Position numbers and translations under genes: made by a program. The notes below the pieces were generated by a model. It did not search any database. It was not told the origin of the DNA and worked only from the letters and a program-made list of their open reading frames with translations. From Desulfofarcimen acetoxidans DSM 771 (lineage in GTDB: Bacteria > Bacillota > Desulfotomaculia > Desulfotomaculales > Desulfofarciminaceae), in NCBI RefSeq assembly GCF_000024205.1, contig NC_013216.1, positions 2,480,001-2,544,000 of the forward strand: DNA of 64,000 nt, written 5' to 3'. Every line of letters starts with the position of its first letter. The first letter of the stretch is position 1. Shown in pieces: positions 58,470-64,000 of the stretch.

Positions 58470-58932
58470 CCTTAACCACCTTATCCCCGTCCCTGGGATG
58501 CTTTTTTGAATGAAACAGGGTATCCCAGATCAACAAACCGACTCCAATAACTATTGCCGTATCTGCAATATTAAATACAGGCCAAATGCGAAAATCCAGG
58601 AAATCAACCACCTGCCCAATGCGCAGTCGGTCAAGCAAGTTGCCCAGAGAGCCGCCAACAATTAGGCCAACCTGTAATTGCAGCAAAGTAGTTTTAATAA
58701 TCTGGCGGTAAAAGAATAATGTCCCGGCAACAACTAAAAGGCTAATCGCAATAAAAAATCCGGTTTTATGAGCCATGATACCAAATGCGGCACCGGGATT
58801 TTCAATATAGGTAATATAGAATACCGGAGGAAGCACAGGAATACTTTCATTTTTCAACAGATTGAGCTGAAGCAGGTACTTGGAAAACTGGTCTGTCAGA
58901 AAAACCGTAATAAGAGTTAGCCAGAAGTACAA
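58456..58932 (-). CDS. lspA: Lipoprotein signal peptidase (signal peptidase II)
   Basis: A 158-residue four-helix membrane aspartyl protease that removes lipoprotein signal peptides. Catalytic aspartates lie in GGSLGNLLDRLRIG and VFNIADTAIVIG; ENPGAAFGI is a further family motif. It starts at TTG 58932, after GGGAGGTTG. Confidence 0.94.
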   Translation of the reverse strand: MYFWLTLITVFLTDQFSKYLLQLNLLKNESIPVLPPVFYITYIENPGAAFGIMAHKTGFFIAISLLVVAGTLFFYRQIIKTTLLQLQVGLIVGGSLGNLLDRLRIGQVVDFLDFRIWPVFNIADTAIVIGVGLLIWDTLFHSKKHPRDGDKVVKDENN

Positions 58933-59103
58933 AAATTTTCAACCTCCCAAAGGTTTTATAAATTCGGTCATGTTTATCATACCACACATGCTATAATAGT
59001 TTCCAAGATTTTTACGGTGTCAATATAATATACATAGATACCTTTAACCTACACACAAATCCATGACAAGCATGGTTTTCCGGAATATTAAAAAACTTAA
59101 GTA

Positions 59104-59694
59104 TTGGTGGTGAACAATATTAATATTAGACCCTTATCCCAAATACTGTCTAATTTTTTAGATAAAACAATTATCCAACAGGCAGAAAAAAATACACTTA
59201 TCAAAAACTCAATTTCCTCTAAAACAATGCTAGCCAAAGATACAAAAAAGACTACGGAAGAAGTAAGACAAAATCGCTTTGATCAACAGCAAGACAACAC
59301 TGCCAACCAGGCCAATCAAGTTATTCCCGCTCCTTTAAAAACTCCTCTTTTTGATAAGGCCAGATTTTTTTATCGTGAACTCCCTGCAAAAGATGCAGGT
59401 ACCATAGAAAGTGGCGGCTGCCTGCTGATCAATTTGGAAACCCTGTCCTTAGGAAAAGTATGGATAACAATTGCTGCACATAATGATACACTAAGAGTAA
59501 GTTTTTACAATAACAAAAAAGAAGGCATTGAAATGATTAAGGGTAATCTTACTAATCTTAAAGAAGAATTACTGAACAGTGACTTTAAGAATATTTTAAT
59601 TAAATGCCAGATTTCCGATGATACCTGGGTGAAGAACAATATTTTAAATAACTTTGGACTGGACCATAGTTCTTTTGTAAACTTTAAAATCTAA
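59104..59694 (+). CDS. YlqG-like protein with FliK C-terminal similarity
   Basis: A ~196-residue protein. The first ~90 residues are polar and low in structure. The rest, with LLINLETLSLGKVWITIAAH and a following hydrophobic/charged pattern, resembles the flagellar hook-length control (FliK) C-terminal domain. It precedes an FlhB C-terminal-like gene, as ylqG precedes ylqH in Bacillus. The start is unclear (TTG 59104 or GTG 59110). Function not known. Confidence 0.6.
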   Translation: MVVNNINIRPLSQILSNFLDKTIIQQAEKNTLIKNSISSKTMLAKDTKKTTEEVRQNRFDQQQDNTANQANQVIPAPLKTPLFDKARFFYRELPAKDAGTIESGGCLLINLETLSLGKVWITIAAHNDTLRVSFYNNKKEGIEMIKGNLTNLKEELLNSDFKNILIKCQISDDTWVKNNILNNFGLDHSSFVNFKI

Positions 59695-59706
59695 ATATTA
59701 AGGAAG

Positions 59707-60027
59707 ATGAATTTGGATAAGAATAAACCTGATCAAGATAAAAAAACTGCCAGGACCGCTGCAAACACTGTTGAAACGGCATCGGCCCTTCGCTTTGATC
59801 CTAATAAGGATCAGGCACCGGTTGTTGTAGCCACAGGTAAGGGTGACATAGCCAGGAGTATTAAGAAAATGGCCGGAGAATTGCATATTCCCATAGTTAA
59901 AGACCCTGTTTTGGCCCAAACACTGCATACCCTGGGTACAAATATCGAAATCCCCGAGCATTTATATGAAGCGGTGGCCAAGGTTTTAGCATATGTTTAT
60001 GAAATTGACCAGGCAAATAAAAAATAG
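59707..60027 (+). CDS. ylqH: FlhB C-terminal-like protein (YlqH/EscU family)
   Basis: A ~106-residue soluble protein like the cytoplasmic end of the flagellar export gate FlhB. SALRFDPNKDQAPVVVATG, then IARSIKKMAGELHIPIVKDP and IPEHLYEAVAKVLAYVYEID match. The NPTH self-cleavage motif and membrane part of real FlhB are absent. No other flagellar genes are in the window. ATG 59707 is used; TTG 59713 is better spaced from AAGGA. Confidence 0.8.
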   Translation: MNLDKNKPDQDKKTARTAANTVETASALRFDPNKDQAPVVVATGKGDIARSIKKMAGELHIPIVKDPVLAQTLHTLGTNIEIPEHLYEAVAKVLAYVYEIDQANKK

Positions 60028-60037
60028 GAGCTCACAA

Positions 60038-60784
60038 CTTTTGAAAAACAGCACACGAGTATTTTTATCTGAAATAAAAAAGGCTATTATCAGGCACAGT
60101 CTGATAGTAGACGGAGATATTATCGGTGTAGGCATTTCAGGCGGCAAAGACAGTATTGCACTGTTATACAGTCTTTGCGACATAATTCGCAGCGCACCTG
60201 TAAGATTTAAGTTTATAGCCATTCTGATTGACCTGGGCTGGCTGTCCGACCTGTCACCTATCGTGGATTTTTGCCAGCAAAAAAACATTCAACTTCATAT
60301 AGAGCCCTCTGATATTGCTAAGATTGTTTTTGAAATTCGTGAAGAAAAACAGCCGTGTTCTCTCTGTGCCAAAATGCGGCGGGGTGCATTGCACAACACG
60401 GCCAAAATGCTTGGCTGCAATAAAGTCGCACTTGGTCACCATTTGGATGATGTAATAGAAACATTTTTTCTTAATCTCATATATACAGGACAAATGAAAA
60501 CCTTTCTGCCAGCAATTTATCTTGATCGTAGTGATATTACTTTAATCCGTCCTATGATATATGTAACAGAAGATGATGTAGTGAATTTAGTTGGAAGAGA
60601 AAATTTACCGGTTGTCAGCAGCAACTGTCCGGTAGACGGTAAAACCAAAAGAGAAGAAATTAAATCAACAGTAGCCCTGTTAGCCTCACATTATCCTGAT
60701 TTCCGGAGCAGGTTTTTAACAGCTCTTAAAAGGCCTGAGAACCCCCTTTGGACAGACTCTGTTAACAATAATTTCATCCTTTGA
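60038..60784 (+). CDS. ttcA: TtcA-like tRNA 2-thiolation ATPase
   Basis: A 248-residue PP-loop ATPase of the TtcA/Ncs6 family. ATP motif GVGISGGKDSIALLY, the cysteine pair PCSLCAKMRRGAL, and VALGHHLDDVIETFFLNL are clear; a further Cys is in SSNCPVDGKT. TtcA makes 2-thiocytidine in tRNA with an Fe-S cluster. TTG 60038 is chosen because TAGGAGC lies ahead; the frame is open further upstream, overlapping ylqH. TtcA-like members of other specificity also exist. Confidence 0.85.
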   Translation, partial: LLKNSTRVFLSEIKKAIIRHSLIVDGDIIGVGISGGKDSIALLYSLCDIIRSAPVRFKFIAILIDLGWLSDLSPIVDFCQQKNIQLHIEPSDIAKIVFEIREEKQPCSLCAKMRRGALHNTAKMLGCNKVALGHHLDDVIETFFLNLIYTGQMKTFLPAIYLDRSDITLIRPMIYVTEDDVVNLVGRENLPVVSSNCPVDGKTKREEIKSTVALLASHYPDFRSRFLTALKRPENPLWTDSVNNNFIL

Positions 60785-60819
60785 TAAAGGATAATTATTG
60801 TGCAGGCAGGTAAACTATC

Positions 60820-60940
60820 AAGAAAGTCGCCTTAAGCAACTTTCGAGCAGCCACAGGCACTCATACTCGGGAAATTATGCAGGCAACCTTAACTAATTCA
60901 CAGATCCTCCATAAGTATAATTTCCCGGAGTAAAACAAAA
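60820..60940. repeat. Interspersed structured repeat, copy 2
   Basis: The fullest copy, ~121 nt. Stem 1: GAAAGT…ACTTTC. Stem 2: GAG-ca-GCC-aca-GGC-a-CTC. Stem 3: CGGGAAATTAT (about 60868–60878) with ATAATTTCCCGG (about 60917–60928). It ends AGTAAAACAAAACC. It lies between ttcA and a small hydrophilic ORF. Confidence 0.85.
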
Positions 60941-60960
60941 CCTTAGGGGGATATCTACCT

Positions 60961-61179
60961 ATGAATATACAAGATGATTTAAAACCTGATACCAAATATA
61001 AAGAACCAGAGACCGACAGAGACAGGCACCGCCCGGCAGGCTCACCTCACAGCAGGGAAATAAAGTCACAAAAACAACAATTAAACAGCGGCCACCGTCA
61101 CGGTACAGATAAGGATATTAAAATAGATATGCATGCAAAAACGGGCTTAAAGGATGGCTTAACTAAAAGAAACCGTTAA
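60961..61179 (+). CDS. Small hydrophilic protein of unknown function
   Basis: A 72-residue strongly polar protein, rich in Lys, Asp, Arg, His and Gln, with no hydrophobic core or recognised domain. AGGGGG stands 12 nt before the ATG. It begins about 20 nt after repeat copy 2, which would lie in its leader. It could be a real small protein or chance; I give middle confidence. Confidence 0.45.
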   Translation: MNIQDDLKPDTKYKEPETDRDRHRPAGSPHSREIKSQKQQLNSGHRHGTDKDIKIDMHAKTGLKDGLTKRNR

Positions 61180-61228
61180 CATCTTATGAGGTGCGAGAGA
61201 GCTTGATAAAATAAATTGGTTAGAAACA

Positions 61229-61258
61229 AAATAACGTCCTGCATGCAGGACGTTATTT
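61229..61258. terminator. Palindromic terminator after rnpB
   Basis: AAATAACGTCCTGCA is followed at once by its complement, giving a 15-bp dyad; on the minus strand it continues into TTTTGTTTC, 10 nt past the end of RNase P RNA. Confidence 0.8.
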
Positions 61259-61267
61259 AAAATTATT

Positions 61268-61602
61268 AAGTACAGTTGTAAGCGAGATTCTGTTATGATA
61301 GTCATCTATCTAAGAAAGCTTGCGCTTTCTTCCCCGATTAAGGGGTGCCCCTACCCGCAGTAAAACTGCCTATTTGGGTTGCACGCCGGTGGAGTTTACC
61401 CTTGCACTCACCGGTCACCCGGTGAAATAGTTTCTGTGGCACTTTATGGCTACTACTAACTCCAGCGAGTTATTTTCGCCGTCGTCAGGTCACCCTGCCC
61501 TGGCTTACACCAGGCACCAAACTACACTGCCTTTTACAGCAGTGTGCGTGTCTCGACTTTCCTCTACTTTTCCTGGAAAAGCAGCGACTATCCACTGTAC
61601 TT
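61268..61602 (-). ncRNA. rnpB: RNase P RNA, bacterial class A-like
   Basis: The ~335-nt RNA component of RNase P, which matures tRNA 5' ends. On the minus strand the 5' end AAGTACAGT pairs exactly with the 3' end ACTGTACTT (P1). The conserved parts are present: GAGGAAAGTC after the first stem, CAGGGTG-type and GACGGCGAAAATAAC region in the middle, CCACAGAAA and near the 3' end GATAGATGACTATCAT followed by AACAGAATC. Ends are set by the P1 pairing; the true termini may differ by a few nt. Confidence 0.92.
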
Positions 61603-61706
61603 ACTCTTATTTTCATATTGCTCTAACAATACCATATTATAATACATACATTAGTACAAAGCAATAATATCATTGTTCTATTTATGTTTTTTTATGTAAA
61701 AAACAG

Positions 61707-61988
61707 TTACATGCCTGAATATACCCTGGCAACTCCCGAATTTTCTTCTTTATCATCAAATCTGTCGAATATTTCTATAAATCTTTTTCCTTCCCAAAGT
61801 GCTTTGGCCAGAGCAGCCAGTACCAGCAGCCCCACAATTGACCAACAACTTAAGAGAAAGTACGGTACAAATGAATTTTTCAAAATTATGGCTAGAAGAA
61901 ATCCTAAAATACTGATCAGAATAAAACTTCCGGTCAAAAAGACAACACTTTCAATAACTGCTATAAACCCTATTTTAAATCTATACAA
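61707..61988 (-). CDS. Small two-helix membrane protein, unknown function
   Basis: A 93-residue protein with two hydrophobic stretches (about 8–36 and 42–62) and a charged tail FIEIFDRFDDKEEN. TTG 61988 lies 8 nt after GGGGGTG, supporting translation. No family is recognised. Confidence 0.6.
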   Translation of the reverse strand: MYRFKIGFIAVIESVVFLTGSFILISILGFLLAIILKNSFVPYFLLSCWSIVGLLVLAALAKALWEGKRFIEIFDRFDDKEENSGVARVYSGM

Positions 61989-62171
61989 GATATCACCCCC
62001 ATAAATATTTATATGTTAAATTATAGTTAATTATTCCATAAATATACTTGTGGAGTATGATTGAATTATAGTATTTATTTTCCAGTACATAAATTGACTA
62101 TATCTAATTGCAAAATGCGTGATTAAAATTAAAAAATTAGATTAATCCGTCTAAAGAAAATCAAAATCAAC

Positions 62172-62290
62172 AAGAAAGTCACTTAAAGCAACTTTCGAGC
62201 AGCCACAGGTGCTCGTTGAGAATTATGTAATATAACCTTAACTTATCTACGGATTTATAATAAACATAATTTCCCAGAATACTCAAAAAC
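62172..62290. repeat. Interspersed structured repeat, copy 3
   Basis: ~119 nt. Same order as copy 2: GAAAGT/ACTTTC, then GAG-ca-GCC-aca-GGT-g-CTC (a G·U pair keeps the stem on the plus strand), then GAGAATTATGT with ACATAATTTCCC. ACCTTAACT is shared in the interior. It fills the 375-bp gene-free stretch 61989–62363 together with the terminator that follows; the rest of that stretch is AT-rich and shows nothing else. Confidence 0.82.
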
Positions 62291-62322
62291 CCGTACCACT
62301 CTCATAGTGATACGGGTTTTTT
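62285..62322. terminator. Terminator downstream of the acetyltransferase gene
   Basis: AAAAACCCGTA…TACGGGTTTTTT with an inner CACT/AGTG stem. T-runs occur on both strands, so it can end the minus-strand purL–purQ–argA-like transcript and any RNA from repeat copy 3. Confidence 0.85.
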
Positions 62323-62363
62323 CAGTGATTGAGCAATTGTTGTTAGTCAAATGGGCTAACATA

Positions 62364-62837
62364 CTATTTGCTCTCATTTTTTACGGGCAATTCAATTAGA
62401 ACCGCTTTTTCATCACAATTAGGGAATTCAGGGCAATTAACACATTCTTTCCAGACTTTCTGAGGCAATAAATCCTTGTCAATATCCGTAAAACCACATT
62501 TTTTGAAAAAGCCTGGCTGGTAGGTTAATGCAAATACCTTGACTATGCCTAGATCTCGTGCTTCATCTAAAAATATTTTAACCAGCTCACGCCCTATGCC
62601 CTGTTTAAAATACTCGGATGAGACTGCCAGAGCACGTATCTCGGCTAAATCCTCCCATATTATATGCAGCGCGCCAACTCCGATGATTATATTATCTTTT
62701 TCGGCAACGGTAAATTCCCTCAGATTCTCGTAAAGCATAGCCCGCGAGCGGCCCAGCATTAATCTCTTTCCGGCAAAATGATTGACCAGGCTGTGAATAG
62801 CCTCCACATCAGAAATCTTAGCCTTTCTCAGGATCAC
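62364..62837 (-). CDS. GNAT N-acetyltransferase, ArgA-like
   Basis: A 157-residue GNAT protein close to the short N-acetylglutamate synthases of Clostridia and Thermus-type. Acetyl-CoA site VSSEYFKQGIGRELVKIFLD, then FFKKCGFTDIDKDLLPQKVW and ECVNCPEFPNCDE, a Cys pair typical of this ArgA group. It probably acetylates glutamate for arginine synthesis. It starts at GTG 62837, 20 bp after purQ. No arg genes are in the window. Confidence 0.82.
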   Translation of the reverse strand: MILRKAKISDVEAIHSLVNHFAGKRLMLGRSRAMLYENLREFTVAEKDNIIIGVGALHIIWEDLAEIRALAVSSEYFKQGIGRELVKIFLDEARDLGIVKVFALTYQPGFFKKCGFTDIDKDLLPQKVWKECVNCPEFPNCDEKAVLIELPVKNESK

Positions 62838-62857
62838 CTAGCTTCACCTTTTTCATT

Positions 62858-63634
62858 CTAATTTGCTTGAAAATACTTCACTGCGTTATGAAAAATTGCC
62901 AAACCGTCTGCCTCCCCCTTCTTTAGCCTACGCCAGTTAGGATGCTGGGTTAATTTAACAAACCTTTCAGGGTGCGGCATAAGTCCGAGTATTCTGCCTG
63001 TATCGTCACATATACCGGCAATGGAGTTGAGTGAACCGTTGGGGTTGGCAGGATAATCAGCAGTGACTGCACCTGCTTCCTGAACATAGCGAAAAACCAC
63101 TTGCCGATTAGATTCTATAATTTTTAACTTATCTATATCGGAAAAGAACTTGCCTTCTCCGTGGGCAGCCGGAAGGTTGACAACCTTTCCTTCCATTCCT
63201 TCAGTAAAAACGCACTTAGTCTTTTCTATGCCCATATTAACCCACCTGCACTCAAAACGACCGCTATCATTTTCCATCAATGCTGCATCTATGTTGCCCA
63301 GGTTTTTAAAAGGCAAAAGTCCAGTTCTTACCAAAACTTGAAAACCATTACATATACCCAGAATAAGTTTATCAGAGTTTATAAACTGCAGCATTTGCTC
63401 CTTTAAGAAAGAAGTTAGCTCTACAGCCAGCACTTTTCCTGAGTGAATGTCGTCACCGTAAGAAAAACCGCCTGGTACTGCCAGAATTTGATATTCCGAG
63501 AGTGATTGCTCACCGTTTCTGAGTTGATTAACATGCACCAGACGGCAATTAGCTCCCGTTATTTCAAAAGCATGATATGTTTCCAAATCGCAATTGGTTC
63601 CGTCGGTTCTTAAAATACAAACTCTGGGTTTCAC
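62858..63634 (-). CDS. purQ: Phosphoribosylformylglycinamidine synthase, glutaminase subunit
   Basis: Delivers ammonia from glutamine for FGAM synthesis. The 258-residue class I amidotransferase shows PRVCILRTDGTNCDLE, GGFSYGDDIHSGK, the nucleophile in LGICNGFQVLV (Cys ~95) and the His in GLMPHPERF. It is a longer PurQ type (about 260–270 residues). GTG 63634 overlaps the purL stop by 4 nt (GTGA). Confidence 0.92.
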   Translation of the reverse strand: MKPRVCILRTDGTNCDLETYHAFEITGANCRLVHVNQLRNGEQSLSEYQILAVPGGFSYGDDIHSGKVLAVELTSFLKEQMLQFINSDKLILGICNGFQVLVRTGLLPFKNLGNIDAALMENDSGRFECRWVNMGIEKTKCVFTEGMEGKVVNLPAAHGEGKFFSDIDKLKIIESNRQVVFRYVQEAGAVTADYPANPNGSLNSIAGICDDTGRILGLMPHPERFVKLTQHPNWRRLKKGEADGLAIFHNAVKYFQAN

Positions 63635-64000
63635 TGGCGAAATACCCCCTTCATAGGTTGCTGCCAGGCAGCTTTCAGACTGCTGAGAGAAACATCAAAA
63701 AGCTCTCTGCCCTCATAAAGGATTTCAACAGACAATTTCTCAACAGTTTTTCCTATTACATAATAAGGAATACCGGCAAATAGTTCGGCAGCGTCCATAC
63801 CGTCAGGAATTTCAACCATAAAGCAACCGGCAGTCTCGTTATACAAGAAATATTCAGGGTTTTCCCCTGCCGGAATTGAAATTTCGGCTCCCACATTTCC
63901 TCCAAAACACATTTCAGCCAGAGCCGCCGCCAGGCCCCCTTCACTGATATCATGGCAGGCCGGCACTGCACCGCCGGAAATAGCCCGGTGAAGTACATGG
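63631..64000 (-). CDS. purL: Phosphoribosylformylglycinamidine synthase, large subunit (C-terminal part)
   Basis: The reading frame is open to the window edge; the visible C-terminal ~122 residues include CHDISEGGLAAALAEMCFGG, the AIRS/PurL C-terminal signature, and end KGVFRQ. The gene continues outside the window, so its full length is not known. With purQ it would form the FGAM synthase. Confidence 0.88.
   Translation of the reverse strand, partial: HVLHRAISGGAVPACHDISEGGLAAALAEMCFGGNVGAEISIPAGENPEYFLYNETAGCFMVEIPDGMDAAELFAGIPYYVIGKTVEKLSVEILYEGRELFDVSLSSLKAAWQQPMKGVFRQ

Noticed and set aside
54056-62290. Repeats as known riboswitch (c-di-GMP, cobalamin, SAM) or CRISPR
   Set aside because: None of the conserved cores of these riboswitches could be found, spacing is kilobases rather than tens of bases, and there are no cas genes.

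Overview
The window reads as a chromosomal segment of a low-to-mid GC, Gram-positive strict anaerobe of the Peptococcaceae / Desulfotomaculum–Pelotomaculum type. The pointers are a yicC-remA-gmk-rpoZ-coaBC-priA-def-fmt-rsmB operon of Firmicutes type, a PyrR-controlled pyr operon, LL-diaminopimelate aminotransferase (DapL), a Ni-Fe carbon monoxide dehydrogenase with its ferredoxin-like partner, strong Shine-Dalgarno sequences and many TTG/GTG starts. The species cannot be named from the sequence alone.

Layout. 0–9.4 kb (minus): one long housekeeping operon from yicC to rsmB behind a clear sigma-A-type promoter. 9.4–16.5 kb: amino-acid metabolism (aspartate-type aminotransferase, dapF, dapL), a P-type Ca2+ ATPase and a nitroreductase. 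16.6–18.4 kb: a 14-TM drug exporter with a well-formed promoter and a palindrome near its start point. 18.7–23.2 kb: a CO dehydrogenase module (cooS, cooF-like, FAD/NAD(P) oxidoreductase) with a divergent iron-sulfur flavoprotein. 23.4–26.7 kb: an M48 metallopeptidase and rqcH. 26.7–27.4 kb: a decayed IS200/IS605 element.

27.5–39.7 kb is the accessory heart of the window. A lasso-peptide gene cluster of the paeninodin type runs on the minus strand: a 42-codon precursor gene (32620–32748), an asparagine-synthetase-like cyclase, an HprK-like kinase, a PqqD-like recognition protein, a transglutaminase-like leader peptidase and a nucleotidyltransferase. The predicted core NGGGIGIDIASQGVDMSS has Asp8 for an 8-residue ring, an unusual Asn1, no aromatic residue and a Ser-Ser end that suits C-terminal phosphorylation. 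A hairpin plus T-run lies between precursor and cyclase genes. No ABC exporter or isopeptidase gene is present. Upstream on the same strand lie four genes with extracellular-type folds (two short tail-collar proteins, a discoidin/cadherin-like protein, a secreted protein with Ig, TIG and seven propeller-like repeats). Before them a LytTR response regulator and a GHKL histidine kinase are divergently arranged.

39.9–50.4 kb (minus): pyrR-pyrB-pyrC-carA-carB-pyrK-pyrD-pyrF-pyrE, the complete de novo UMP pathway, with a consensus promoter and two PyrR-type attenuators. 50.5–64 kb: mixed genes (yqhV, an MFS carrier, phosphosulfolactate synthase with a possible structured leader, a DUF441 protein, a CBS protein, alpha-glucan phosphorylase, rluD-lspA, a ylqG/ylqH-like pair, a TtcA-like protein, RNase P RNA, an ArgA-type acetyltransferase, purQ and the end of purL). 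Three copies of an interspersed, structured repeat of about 95–121 nt lie in intergenic gaps at 54.1, 60.8 and 62.2 kb; I could not assign it to a known RNA or mobile-element family.
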